Shown: positions 16,258-25,888 of the stretch, piece by piece
Layout: every line of letters starts with the position of its first letter
How positions within the stretch are numbered: position 1 is the first letter of the stretch
Source of the DNA: Bacteroidota bacterium
GTDB taxonomy: Bacteria; Bacteroidota; Bacteroidia; Bacteroidales; F082
NCBI GenBank assembly: GCA_003232915.1
Contig: QIKE01000113.1
Location: forward strand, 1 to 38,543
DNA length: 38,543 nucleotides
Reading direction: 5' to 3'
Notes under the pieces: model-generated
The model's database searches: none
What the model was told of the DNA's origin: nothing
What the model saw: the letters and a program-made list of their open reading frames with translations, nothing else
Position numbers and translations under genes: made by a program

Positions 16258-17571
16258 ATGGAAGATTTTTTAATATATGTCCCAAAAATCACAAGTCGAG
16301 TAAGTTATGTTTTTCATCTTGTGTTTTACGATTTGCTCAGGGTGAGCTATACACTTACACAAAACCTCGACACTTTTCAATCGGCCGATAAGCCCAAACT
16401 TATATATAGTGAGCGCCCTTATACCGACGATTTATTTTTTCAGTCGTCGGGATTATTATTTGAACGTGGCATTAGAAGTGTTGAACTCGAAGCTTTTGAA
16501 CATAAAGGTGAGAATCTCTTTTTTCCAGTTTACGATAAAAATTCACAGCTACCTTTTGATGTGTTTTCCGCTATTTTTTATCTAGTAGTACGCTACGAAG
16601 AATACCTCCCTTTCAAACACGATAAACACGGGCGTTTTACTGCCCATTTAAGTAGTAGTTATCAGCTAAAAATTCTTGAAAAACCTGTAGTTAACATTTG
16701 GACATTAAAGATTAAAGAGATTTTGCAAATAAAATATCCCAATTATTTTTTTCCCGAAAAAAAATTCAAGTTTATACCTACTTACGACATTGATGCGGCT
16801 TATGCTTATCTGCAAAAGGGACTTGTAAGAAGTATCGGTGGATATTATCTTGCCTTGAAACGATTAGATTTTAAGGATATTGCCATACGTACTCGGGTTT
16901 TGCTGGGGCGAATAAAAGACCCATTCGATAACTTTGATTTGCAAATTAGCTATCAATACAAATACAATCTAAAACCTTTGTATTTTGTTTTGTTCGGGCA
17001 CTATGGTGCTTACGACAAAAATATTAATATACGCAACCGGAAGTTTCGATTCCTTATTAAATGGATTGCCGATTATGCCAAGATGGGAATACATCCTTCG
17101 TATTATTCGATTGAAAATGCCGATTTGTTAAAAGATGAAAAAGAAAATCTGGAAAAAGTATTGAATAAAGACATTAAACGAAGCCGACAACATTTTTTGC
17201 GTTTGATGCTCCCCGACACTTATCAAAACCTTATCGAAAACGATATTGAAGACGACTACACTATGGGATATGCCGCACTACCCGGATTTAGAGCGGGAAT
17301 TTGTGATGCTTATAATTTTTACAACCTTGATCTCGAAATCGAAACAAGGCTTAAAATTCATCCTTTTGCAATTATGGACGGCACGCTTAACGACTATATG
17401 CATCTAAGTCCTGACGAAGCCATTGATAAAATAAAAAAAATTATTGATGAAGTTAAAAATGTTAACGGTACTTTTATTTCGTTATGGCATAACGAACCGT
17501 TAAGTGATAAAAAACGATGGGAAGGCTGGCGCAGGGTATATGAAGCTATGCTCGAAATGGTGCATCAATAA
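16258..17571 (+). CDS. polysaccharide deacetylase-like protein
   Basis: About 437 residues from the ATG at 16258. The N-terminal 170 residues are an accessory domain seen in Bacteroidota members. The second half matches a NodB-like carbohydrate esterase: FIPTYDIDAAYAY supplies the first catalytic and metal Asp pair, GIHPSYYSIEN the His of the second motif, and FISLWHNEPLSD the C-terminal His motif. No signal peptide is evident, so it probably works in the cytosol or at the inner membrane on a cell-envelope or exopolysaccharide precursor. The next gene starts 21 nt after its stop and is likely in the same operon. Confidence 0.82.
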   Translation: MEDFLIYVPKITSRVSYVFHLVFYDLLRVSYTLTQNLDTFQSADKPKLIYSERPYTDDLFFQSSGLLFERGIRSVELEAFEHKGENLFFPVYDKNSQLPFDVFSAIFYLVVRYEEYLPFKHDKHGRFTAHLSSSYQLKILEKPVVNIWTLKIKEILQIKYPNYFFPEKKFKFIPTYDIDAAYAYLQKGLVRSIGGYYLALKRLDFKDIAIRTRVLLGRIKDPFDNFDLQISYQYKYNLKPLYFVLFGHYGAYDKNINIRNRKFRFLIKWIADYAKMGIHPSYYSIENADLLKDEKENLEKVLNKDIKRSRQHFLRLMLPDTYQNLIENDIEDDYTMGYAALPGFRAGICDAYNFYNLDLEIETRLKIHPFAIMDGTLNDYMHLSPDEAIDKIKKIIDEVKNVNGTFISLWHNEPLSDKKRWEGWRRVYEAMLEMVHQ

Positions 17572-17592
17572 TTTTTTTATAAAAAAACAAAA

Positions 17593-18519
17593 ATGATTCG
17601 CTATTTGAAATATAATGAAATCGACAAAAAAAAATGGGACGAATGTATTCATTATGCATTCAACGGAAATGCTTATGCATATAGTTGGTATCTCGACATT
17701 GTTCACCCATACTGGGAAGCACTTGTACAAGACAATTATGAGCGGGTGATGCCATTGACGAGAAATAAAAAATGGGGAATCAATTATTTGCTTACACCTT
17801 ATTTTGTCCAACAACTCGGCGTTTTTTCCAAACCAATACTTAATCCACAAATTATCGGCGATTTCTTGAAAAAAATCCCTACACATTTTCGTTTTGCCGA
17901 ATATAACTTAAATGCTTACAATCTTCCCGATGAAAATTTTTTTGAATTGCTACCTAATAAAAATTATCTGCTCGACCTGATAAATGACTATAAAAAAACA
18001 GCACGAAAATATTCTACCAATACAAAACGGAACCTGAAAAAAGCACTAACCCACGAACTTACTCTTTCTAAAAGCGTTAAACCGGAAGAACTTACACAGC
18101 TTTTTCGTGAAAACAAAGGACATGAGGTTAAACATTGGAAAACCAAGCATTATTTGCGTTTACAGCATTTGATGTATATGAGTATCCACAAAGGCAAAGG
18201 GGTTATTTACGGAGTATTTACTTCATATAACGAACTGTGCGCAACAGCTTTTTTTCTGAAAGAAAATCGCAAATTGATTTTTCTTTTTTCGGGAAGTAAC
18301 CAAATGGCCCGACAAAATCATGCTATGACTTTTCTTTTCGACTCAGTTATCAAACAGTTTTCCTCTTCACAATTTATCTTAGATTTTGAAGGTTCTAACA
18401 ATGAAAATTTGGCCCGTTTTTATAAAGGATTTGGTGCACATGAAATAATCTATTACCAATTTAAGATGAATCGTCTGCCTTTTCCTCTTTCTTATTTTTT
18501 AAAATTATTCAAAGGATAA
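17593..18519 (+). CDS. FemAB/GNAT-like acyltransferase
   Basis: 308 residues. The layout is that of FemAB-related proteins: an N-terminal half with NAYAYSWYLDIVHPYWEALV and PYFVQQLGVF, a linker with YSTNTKRNLKKAL near 138, and a C-terminal GNAT-like half with YGVFTSYNELCATAFFLKE and LDFEGSNNENLARFYKGFG. Relatives attach aminoacyl or acyl groups to cell-envelope precursors; the actual substrate is unknown. It follows the deacetylase gene by 21 nt and ends before a strong terminator, so the two probably act in one envelope-polysaccharide modification step. Confidence 0.8.
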   Translation: MIRYLKYNEIDKKKWDECIHYAFNGNAYAYSWYLDIVHPYWEALVQDNYERVMPLTRNKKWGINYLLTPYFVQQLGVFSKPILNPQIIGDFLKKIPTHFRFAEYNLNAYNLPDENFFELLPNKNYLLDLINDYKKTARKYSTNTKRNLKKALTHELTLSKSVKPEELTQLFRENKGHEVKHWKTKHYLRLQHLMYMSIHKGKGVIYGVFTSYNELCATAFFLKENRKLIFLFSGSNQMARQNHAMTFLFDSVIKQFSSSQFILDFEGSNNENLARFYKGFGAHEIIYYQFKMNRLPFPLSYFLKLFKG

Positions 18520-18566
18520 TAGGAACAGGAAGATAAAGTATTGAATCCCGATAGTATTAAATATAT

Positions 18567-18596
18567 TTTGCTGAAAAACAACATCTTTTCAGCAAA
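18567..18596 (+). terminator. terminator of the deacetylase-acyltransferase operon
   Basis: A perfect 11-bp stem, TTTGCTGAAAA (18567-18577) with TTTTCAGCAAA (18586-18596), closes an 8-nt loop. The A/T ends of the stem are followed by an AT-rich tract. It lies 47 nt after the stop of the acyltransferase gene. Confidence 0.75.
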
Positions 18597-18962
18597 TTTA
18601 ATAATAAAAATTCTGTTACTCATTCCTAAAAGTTACACATAATTAAAAAAAGATTGAGAAACAAAAAACTTTTAGAATTGAAATAGTAAAACTCCTTACC
18701 TAATATAATTCACTTTTTTGCAAAAAAAACTACTATACCGAAATTTTATTAAATAGCAACAGATAATCAACACTTTATATTTTGGAAAATTATTTTAATG
18801 ACAATAATTACCACAATTGCTTTTTAAGAAAAGACCGTTGTAAATATACCTTAAATCCGCACAAAGTTATTAACAAAAAGATTAAACTACTGTATAAAGT
18901 ATTTTAACACAGCAGTTTACTAGTAAATATCTTCACTTATTTTAATGATGAATTTAATATTT

Positions 18963-19118
18963 ATGGCGATAAAAGTACAAAATTTAAATGAAACGTTAAG
19001 CCCTGTTACAGGAATTTCTTTGTTATACTTAAAACGGGATAAATTTATGCATTTCCAGGGAAGAAAAAACTGTATACAAAATATTATGAAATCCCTGACA
19101 AATTTCATAAGACCGTAA
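18963..19118 (+). pseudogene. short ORF resembling a transposase N-terminus
   Basis: A 51-codon frame with ATG at 18963. Its first part (MAIKVQNLNETLSPVTGISLL) resembles the N-termini of Bacteroidota IS1380-type transposases as I remember them. The remainder (residues 25-51) does not continue such a protein, so at most this is a deletion remnant. No terminal repeats were found. It could equally be chance. Confidence 0.25.
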
Positions 19119-19228
19119 CCAAACGGATTCTTTTAGTCACTTAATCAAACATACTATGCCGATTTAAAGAATTTATTGACATAAACCCCCATGACAAATA
19201 AATTCGACGCACAGAAGAATGATGATAG

Positions 19229-19316
19229 AGCTCCGAAGGAGTGCAATAATAATAGCCACCGGTGTTTAACCTGTGGAATAATGGCTTTGCCATTCCACGG
19301 GTTTAACCTGTGGTAC
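19229..19316 (-). repeat. inverted copy of the window-start palindromic repeat
   Basis: Read on the minus strand, this matches 280-360: a CCACAGGTTAAACCCGTGGAAT palindrome unit, a spacer, a second unit ending in GGTGGCTATTATTATTG, then CACTCCTTCGGAGCTC. Weaker similarity continues on both sides (GCCAAAACGGTGCTG beyond 19316; TCATGGGGGTTTATG before 19229). It has two hairpin units rather than four. The pair places related sequences in opposite orientation about 19 kb apart. Confidence 0.7.
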
Positions 19317-20115
19317 ATAAAATGTCAGCACCGTTTTGGCATAATTTTAGATTGCGGAGCCAAAAATTATGACAAAACATAAAACTAAATAGATCAGTAA
19401 GATACAAAATTATAAACGGATGAAGTTCCGGTTTTTTAAAAATGAAAATGTCCTGATTTATCCCGTGTGATGTATAACTAATTTTTTGGCAAGGTATATT
19501 TATACGAGTAGATTGATAACGAGTTAGGTATTAGATCAAAAGTAACCATTCAGACGAAAAGATATAATTAATACATTGAATATTAAAGTGTTAATATTTT
19601 TAACAATTTTTAACTAAATCACAGCAAAACGGTACTTACAATACATCAATAAAACAAGATTTTATTAGGAATAATATTTGAATGATTATCAAATCCATTT
19701 TCTATTATCATGTTGATACTTAGCATTATAAACCGACTAAATAGTTTCAACTAATTAAAAAATGAAAGATTATCATGCCTATTTTTTTGCAATTAGATAA
19801 TTGTTATTTATCAGATTACTTGATTGTTAACATGTTTTTTCCAATTCTTAAAATGGGTTTTGATTTAAAAAGTATACAACTTAATAATTCAAAGTAAGTT
19901 AGAAACAACAAGTCGGCTGTTTCAATCTTTTTGTTGTTGATTGCATTTACAAATAAAGTAAAAATGTATTTTTTACCCAATGCATTCCTAAAATAGCTTA
20001 AGTTTGTGTTTACTGGCGGATTTAAGGATCTATGATAATCAGTTTAGAGATTAGAGATTAGGAATTCTGAATATAGGACTCTAAATAAGAAATAGCACAG
20101 TTTTAAAATTTGACC
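19317..20115. other. AT-rich non-coding stretch
   Basis: No gene is supported. It contains one copy of a 91-nt repeat (19656-19746, listed separately) and an 8-bp hairpin AACAACAA / TTGTTGTT at 19904-19938. The part nearest the aminopeptidase gene carries its promoter. Confidence 0.5.
19656..19746 (+). repeat. 91-nt dispersed repeat, copy A
   Basis: Aligns without gaps to 26841-26931, about three quarters identical by eye, with mostly transition differences. The core dyad TATCA-TGT-TGATA is preserved in both copies. It is non-coding. See copy B. Confidence 0.6.
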
Positions 20116-20123
20116 TATTTTTG
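20116..20123 (+). promoter_or_regulatory. -7 box of the leucyl aminopeptidase gene
   Basis: TATTTTTG matches TAnnTTTG; the ATG at 20143 is 19 nt downstream. This favours the ATG at 20143 over one at 20110, which would precede the promoter. Confidence 0.5.
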
Positions 20124-20142
20124 TCAAAAATTTTTAAAAAAC

Positions 20143-21576
20143 ATGGATACAATCATTAGAAAAGCACTGCGGAAACCTACCGCAGCCAATACGGTTTACC
20201 TGATTAGAAAAAACAGCGACCTTGAGGAAATTAATTTAACAGAAGAAGAAAAGGAGTATATCAAAAGACAACATCGTGATAATAAGCATGTAGTAACCAT
20301 TAACCACTACAAAAATTATCTTATTGTTGTTTACGGCGATTACACAGGCACTAGAGCTTTGCGTCTTGAAGCTTACCGGAAATACGGCAATGATGTACAA
20401 TTATTTGCTAACAAAGCCAAAATGGAACGTATAGTGGTACAAACCGTAAAAGCCGATGTAGAGGAGGTTTTGGCTTTTGTAGAAGGAGTACTTCTTGGAA
20501 ACTATAAATTTATAAAATACAAAAAGTATCACAAAAAATCGGCTAACAGTTTAAAAGAAATTGACATATACGATGATGCGATTACAGAAGAGATGCTCGA
20601 AGAATTGCATATTGTGGTTGAAGCGGTTTATAATGCACGCGACTTGGTAAACGAGCCTGTTTCGTATCTAACGGCACCTTTGTTTGCCGAGTTAATAAAA
20701 CAACTGTTAGAGGGGACAAATGCTAAAGTAGAGATTTTTACGAAAAGAAAAATTCAAAGTTTAAAAATGGGCGGTTTACTTGCCGTAAATAAAGGCAGTA
20801 TCGATCCGCCGACATTTACGGTTATTCAATGGAAACCTAAAACTGCTAAAAACAAAAAGCCTTATGTTTTTGTTGGAAAGGGAGTGGTTTATGATACTGG
20901 TGGATTAAACTTGAAACCATCTAATTATATGGACACTATGAAGTGCGACATGTCGGGTGGAGCCGCAGTAGCTGCCGCTTTATATGCCATTGCCAAAGTC
21001 GAACTACCTATTCACGTTGTAGGCTTGATTCCGGCCACCGACAATCGTCCCGACGGTAATGCTTATGCATCTGGCGACATTATTACTATGCACGACGGAA
21101 GTACTGTGGAAGTGCTCAATACCGATGCTGAAGGCCGCTTGATACTTGCCGACGCATTGAGCTATGCCAAACAATACAAGCCCAAACTCGTGGTTGATAT
21201 TGCAACACTTACGGGAGCCGCTGCACGAGCTATCGGCAAGCAAGCTATGGTGGGTATGAAAGCCAAAGCCGAAGACGAGTTTACACTAATTAAAAAATCG
21301 GGTGACAATATACACGAACGAATTGTAGAGTTCCCGCTTTGGGACGAATATAAAAAATTGTTAAAATCGGAAATTGCCGACCTGAAAAATATTGGCGACA
21401 TTGATGCCGGAGCGATCACCGCCGGAAAATTTCTTGAGCATTTTACCAATTATCCTTATATTCACCTTGATATTGCTGCTCCCGCATTTTTGCAAAAACG
21501 CGATAGCTACCGTGGTAATGGTGGTACCGGAGTTGGAGTGAGGCTATTTTACGATTTTATTAAATCGAAAATTTAA
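20143..21576 (+). CDS. pepA: leucyl aminopeptidase, M17 family
   Basis: About 477 residues from the ATG at 20143. A two-metal cytosolic aminopeptidase that removes N-terminal residues from peptides, usually as a hexamer. The catalytic C-terminal domain keeps all expected residues: K246 and D251 (VGKGVVYDTGG), D269 (KCDMSGGAA), and D328, E330 and R332 (NTDAEGRL, the M17 signature). The N-terminal domain (1-150) is less conserved, as is usual, and belongs to the regulatory region of the family. The start was chosen because a TATTTTTG box overlaps the longer reading frame. The gene stands alone after a long non-coding stretch. Confidence 0.95.
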   Translation: MDTIIRKALRKPTAANTVYLIRKNSDLEEINLTEEEKEYIKRQHRDNKHVVTINHYKNYLIVVYGDYTGTRALRLEAYRKYGNDVQLFANKAKMERIVVQTVKADVEEVLAFVEGVLLGNYKFIKYKKYHKKSANSLKEIDIYDDAITEEMLEELHIVVEAVYNARDLVNEPVSYLTAPLFAELIKQLLEGTNAKVEIFTKRKIQSLKMGGLLAVNKGSIDPPTFTVIQWKPKTAKNKKPYVFVGKGVVYDTGGLNLKPSNYMDTMKCDMSGGAAVAAALYAIAKVELPIHVVGLIPATDNRPDGNAYASGDIITMHDGSTVEVLNTDAEGRLILADALSYAKQYKPKLVVDIATLTGAAARAIGKQAMVGMKAKAEDEFTLIKKSGDNIHERIVEFPLWDEYKKLLKSEIADLKNIGDIDAGAITAGKFLEHFTNYPYIHLDIAAPAFLQKRDSYRGNGGTGVGVRLFYDFIKSKI

Positions 21577-21742
21577 ATCAAGTGGTTGAATAAAACTCCG
21601 GTTTTTACTATCTGAAACATTTTTGCAACTGTTGGTATATGTTTTTTAGTAACTTACCAGCTGGATTTCTTGTCTTTTCATTTCATTAACGAAAGTAACA
21701 AAATGATTTTTACAACGTACAAAAAGAAAATAATTCTAAGTC

Positions 21743-22417
21743 ATGGCTACCGATTTAATTTTTTACTTTAACAAACGATTTTCAACCGAAAAAGACTATG
21801 GGGAAGTTGCCGGTCCGGTTTTAACAATTTCTCGCGAAACCGGTTGTAATGCCACAGGAATAGCTCGCGACCTTGTTCGGGAATTTAGAAAAAGAGGCTT
21901 TATATGGAATTTCGTCAACAAAGAAGTTCTTGAAAAATCGTCTGAAAAGTTACGACTCAATCAGATGAAACTGATACACAAGATTGAAGCCGAACGAAAA
22001 AATTATCTCGACGATATTGTTTGGGCATTTGCCGAACGTTATCATAAAAGTGATAAGAAAATAAGAGAAACAATTTCAAATGTTATCAGGCATTATGCCA
22101 ATCAAGGGAACATGATTATTGTAGGACGAGCAGGCGCTGTTATTCTTGCTGATATGAAAAATAGCCTTCATATACGTCTCGAAGCCCCTTTGGAATGGCG
22201 TATTAAATCGCTAAGTAAACGCAAAATGTATTCGGAAAAAGATGCAGCTCTGTTTATTAAAGATGCTGATCATAAACGCAAACTAATGCTCGAACAATTT
22301 GGCGAAAATAAATTTGAAAATATATATTTCGATTTGAAAATTAATATAGCTTCTTTTGAACACCGGCAAATTTTGGATATGATTATTTATGCTTTTGAAA
22401 TAAAAGGATTGGCTTAG
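21743..22417 (+). CDS. cytidylate kinase-like protein
   Basis: 224 residues of the cytidylate-kinase-like NTPase family common in Bacteroidota and other anaerobes. The N-terminus gives a beta-strand and a P-loop-like turn (LTISRETGCNATGIARDLV, near 27-45) that lacks the classical GKS/T. A helical lid region follows, then GNMIIVGRAGAVILAD near 122 and the LEAPLEWRIKSLSKR element near 145. The specific nucleotide substrate is unknown; the true CMP kinase is normally a separate gene. It follows pepA by 166 nt. Confidence 0.83.
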   Translation: MATDLIFYFNKRFSTEKDYGEVAGPVLTISRETGCNATGIARDLVREFRKRGFIWNFVNKEVLEKSSEKLRLNQMKLIHKIEAERKNYLDDIVWAFAERYHKSDKKIRETISNVIRHYANQGNMIIVGRAGAVILADMKNSLHIRLEAPLEWRIKSLSKRKMYSEKDAALFIKDADHKRKLMLEQFGENKFENIYFDLKINIASFEHRQILDMIIYAFEIKGLA

Positions 22418-22803
22418 AGCATTTTGACAAAACTATTTATGTTCTACACTAAACAGCATGGGCTTAGGGCCTGCATAATTTCAAAATATTATTAGTTTAT
22501 CAATTGTTATTCAAATTATGATACTTTCTTTTTCAGTTTAATAATTTGAACACATGTGAGGTTTTTGAAAGTATAATAGCTGCTGAAAAAGTAAAGGAGT
22601 TGCACTCGAATACATTTCGTTTTGACTTTTTTTTCTGCAATCAATCTTCCAAGATCGTTTCGACCTCGGCAAAACCTGTTTTAGTTTTACTTGACATCGC
22701 AAAAACAGTACTGACAAATGAAATGATATAAATAAATTTTTGTATAAGTTGTTAATTTTATGGTAAAAAAAATTTAAAATAGCCAATTGGTATCAAAAGC
22801 ATT
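22418..22803. other. intergenic region between convergent genes
   Basis: Frames of about 60-80 codons exist on both strands, but neither has a recognisable domain, promoter or family. I see no terminator, RNA gene or repeat here. Confidence 0.4.
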
Positions 22804-24504
22804 TCAAAACTTATGTCCTGCAAGAGCTTCGGCAACATTTAATGTATGATCGCCGATTTCTTCGCAAAGTTCGGCAAAATGCCGGTAGTAATTTCCCGAT
22901 TCAAAAGGCAGGTTATGTTTTATTTGGTAAACGTATAATTCGCGTATCATTTTATCGCGCTTTTTATTGATCTTATTTTCGAGTTTTAACACCTCTTCTT
23001 TATTGATTTCCGATCCGTCTATGGACGTATTTTTTATCATCAGTTTCAAAGTTTTGTCAGTTAGTTTAAACATTTCAAATAGCTCGTCGCGTTGCTGTTG
23101 AATAAACCATGCTTTATCTTCGTTTTTTTCTTTAATCAATCGTGCCATTTTGTAACAAAGGTCGCCAATTGTTTCGATGTTGCTAATGCCAATTAGAAAT
23201 CCCCGCACCAAACGGGTACTGTCGTAACTCAATTCACCTTCGGTAATTTTCGACAAAAAGGAATACAAATCACTTTCGTAATGGTCGAGTTGCTTTTCGA
23301 AACTCTTTAATTTATGAAATATTTTGTTGAAAGTATCCGTCTGTTTTTCCAGCAACAGTTCGGGAATAGCCATAAACATTTCACTGACCTTTTCGGCATT
23401 TTCGCAAAATGCCAGCCGTGCCTGAACAAGCGAAAGTTCCGAAGTTGACATCAACTTGTCGGGCAAAAAAGACAGAGCTGACTTGATGTGTTCTTTTTTC
23501 CCCTTTAGGGGAAATACCCAGGCTGTAATACGCATCAAATAAGGGATTAATCCGATAATTATCAGAACATTGGCGATATTAAAAATTGTATGAAAGACCG
23601 AAAGTGTAACGGATAAACGAAAATCGGAATTGGAAAGTGTGTGGGGTAATAAACTGTCAGTAATAAATTGTACGAAATTCAAAAATGGATGAAACAATAG
23701 TAATGCCCATATTAGTCCGAAAAAATTAAACAAAAAATGAAATAATGCTACCCTTTTGCCATTGCGATTAGCCATAAGTGCCACGATGTTGACAGTAGCG
23801 GTAGTGCCGACATTTTCGCCCAAAATCATAGCTGCAGCTGCCTCGACGCTAATAAAACCGTTGATACTCATCACCAAAGTAAAAGCAAACATGGCACTCG
23901 AAGATTGAAACACCACCGTAAGCATAATTCCGGCCATTACAAAAAAGAGTATTGAAGGTATTTGCGACGAATCACGATTTTTAAGAAGATCTACCAAAAA
24001 ATGATTTTGATGCAGATCAGGGATAACGTTTTTCATAAAAAAAAGACCGAGAAACAGAATGACAAAACCAAAGATTACTTCGCCGCTATATCGTAGGTTT
24101 GCTTTCCGCGAAAACAAAAAGGGTAAAGCTAGTGCTAATAATGGTAGAAGAATTGATTTGACATTAAAACTGAAACCGAAAAAGCTTACTAACCAAGCTG
24201 TAACCGTTGTCCCCACATTGGCTCCCATAATCAGTCCGGCAGCTTGCGTTAACGATACAAGACCGGCATTGGCAAATCCAACAGTCATCACTGTAAAAGC
24301 CGATGAAGATTGTATGATGCCGGTAATTATAAAACCGGTTAGTATAGCCCGCCAATGGTTTGAAGTGAATGAACGCAGAAGCTGCCGCAGTTTGTGGCCG
24401 GCAATCTTTTGTAAAGCTTCGCTCATTATTTTCATTCCGTACAGGAACAATACAAAAGCCCCCGTAAGTTTCAAAACAAAGCTAATAGTTGCTGTGATTT
24501 CCAT
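22804..24504 (-). CDS. Na+/phosphate cotransporter with PhoU-like domain
   Basis: 566 residues of the NptA/SLC34-like Na/Pi cotransporter family. The membrane part (1-340) has the two inverted PNaS repeats, each with its QSSS motif (Q65-S68 in IIQSSSAFTVMTVGF, and FQSSSAMFAFTLVM near 202), plus GANVGTT and GENVGTT. The C-terminal 200 residues form a PhoU-like helical bundle that probably regulates transport. It would take up inorganic phosphate with sodium across the inner membrane. No pst or pho genes lie nearby. Confidence 0.93.
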   Translation of the reverse strand: MEITATISFVLKLTGAFVLFLYGMKIMSEALQKIAGHKLRQLLRSFTSNHWRAILTGFIITGIIQSSSAFTVMTVGFANAGLVSLTQAAGLIMGANVGTTVTAWLVSFFGFSFNVKSILLPLLALALPFLFSRKANLRYSGEVIFGFVILFLGLFFMKNVIPDLHQNHFLVDLLKNRDSSQIPSILFFVMAGIMLTVVFQSSSAMFAFTLVMSINGFISVEAAAAMILGENVGTTATVNIVALMANRNGKRVALFHFLFNFFGLIWALLLFHPFLNFVQFITDSLLPHTLSNSDFRLSVTLSVFHTIFNIANVLIIIGLIPYLMRITAWVFPLKGKKEHIKSALSFLPDKLMSTSELSLVQARLAFCENAEKVSEMFMAIPELLLEKQTDTFNKIFHKLKSFEKQLDHYESDLYSFLSKITEGELSYDSTRLVRGFLIGISNIETIGDLCYKMARLIKEKNEDKAWFIQQQRDELFEMFKLTDKTLKLMIKNTSIDGSEINKEEVLKLENKINKKRDKMIRELYVYQIKHNLPFESGNYYRHFAELCEEIGDHTLNVAEALAGHKF

Positions 24505-24661
24505 TAACAGAAAATTTTATCAAAACTTACAAAGAAAATAAAGATTTACTAGTAAAAAAAATATCGAATATTATTTAAAAGTTAATTATCAGGAAAAATC
24601 GCAGTACTTTCCTGATAAAAAAATATTTTTAATAAATACCTATGCCAATATCCTTTTAAAC

Positions 24662-25789
24662 TTAATATTGACAACTTAAAGGATAAACGGGTGTGCTTTT
24701 TGCAATAATGTTTTTAATACTCCGGAACCTGAGAAAAATATTGATCGTGCCCGAAGATGGTGGGGCAATTTCGTACACATTGTAAACAAAGCCCACACCG
24801 TTTCCGTTTATGTAAATATTATGGTTAGGACGAATGGTATCGACAAAAAAACCGGCTTTTTTCAGGCTGATATCATTGGAGATTTTATAATTATGGCGCA
24901 ACTTATTTGTCAGTAAAATAGATAGACTATCGACGGCATTTTTTTTAAACACCGAAGAATAGTCGAGCAAGCTTCCGTTGCGCAAATTAACAACATCATA
25001 TGAAGTATTTGTCATACCACGACTTCCACCGCTATAAGCATAGCGTAGGTATTCGATACTTAGTAAATAGTTGGAGTTGAATAGTACCGACATAGTAATG
25101 GTTTTTTCCCAACTGAAAGATTTATGATTTTCGGTGTACAACCGCCGGTTTTCATTATCGAAATTATCATAGTACTCTTTTTCAAAAGCATACAACATAC
25201 TATCGACTTGCCTCTTCTGAAAGTTGCGCCCAAAATAACTTTTTAAAATATCATTTTTCACCGAATCACCAATTTTGGGTAAAAAGTAATCGCCGGTAGG
25301 ATAAATCAGCGTTAGTTCAATGTTGGCAGAAGGTGCTTCTACATCCTTTTTATCAAGAAAATGTTCCGATTTCAGATAATGCACACCAAAAGTCATTGAA
25401 CCTTTCGGATAATATTCGGAAAATTCAAAATCAATGTCTTTATCGTTTGGGCCATGCCATGTGCCCGTAAAACGGTCATCGTTGAGGATGCCGTTAAAAC
25501 TAAAATGTTTATTACCAAATTCCCGTAGTTTTAACGAATCGTCTTGAAAAACACCATTTATTTCAATGGTTTTTCCATATTGTTTTTGTCCGTCCTGTCC
25601 GGTGAAAATGTAAAAATAATTGCCCGACAGTTTGTCGAAAATCCTAACAATATGTGTGGTAACATTTATGTTAGTTCCAAGGCTTCCTTCGAAACGTTTA
25701 TAAAACAAACTGTCGATTCTGTTTTGAGGCAGTAGTTGAGCTGCTAAAAACAGTGCAAGGAAAACCGAAGTTAATACCCTCTTTATCAT
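24662..25789 (-). CDS. secreted DUF3298/RsiV-like protein
   Basis: 375 residues with a signal peptide (MIKRVLTSVFLALFLAAQLL). The C-terminal half has the DUF3298 pattern: IEYLRYAYSGGSRGMTNTSY (usual YxGGAHG), DVVNLRNGSLLDYSSVF, then GVGFVYNVYEIAPPSSG (usual FxYxxYEIAPYAxG). The middle region (about 150-240) fits the companion DUF4163. In RsiV-type anti-sigma factors this fold binds lysozyme, but many Bacteroidota members are free periplasmic or lipoprotein forms of unknown role, and no sigma factor is adjacent. The ATG has a TATTTTTG box 37 nt upstream. Confidence 0.8.
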   Translation of the reverse strand: MIKRVLTSVFLALFLAAQLLPQNRIDSLFYKRFEGSLGTNINVTTHIVRIFDKLSGNYFYIFTGQDGQKQYGKTIEINGVFQDDSLKLREFGNKHFSFNGILNDDRFTGTWHGPNDKDIDFEFSEYYPKGSMTFGVHYLKSEHFLDKKDVEAPSANIELTLIYPTGDYFLPKIGDSVKNDILKSYFGRNFQKRQVDSMLYAFEKEYYDNFDNENRRLYTENHKSFSWEKTITMSVLFNSNYLLSIEYLRYAYSGGSRGMTNTSYDVVNLRNGSLLDYSSVFKKNAVDSLSILLTNKLRHNYKISNDISLKKAGFFVDTIRPNHNIYINGNGVGFVYNVYEIAPPSSGTINIFLRFRSIKNIIAKSTPVYPLSCQY

Positions 25790-25826
25790 TTAATTATATG
25801 ATTTTTCAAAAAATATTTTCAATCTT

Positions 25827-25834
25827 CAAAAATA
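25827..25834 (-). promoter_or_regulatory. -7 box of the DUF3298 gene
   Basis: TATTTTTG on the minus strand, 37 nt upstream of the ATG at 25789. Confidence 0.45.
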
Positions 25835-25888
25835 GTAGTCTTTGCCGGAATAATTGTTATGAAATTCATTAATTTTATGGTAAATCTA

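Noticed and set aside
22546-22731. 61-codon frame between the kinase-like and cotransporter genes
   Set aside because: No recognisable domain or promoter box, and the region reads about as well on the other strand.
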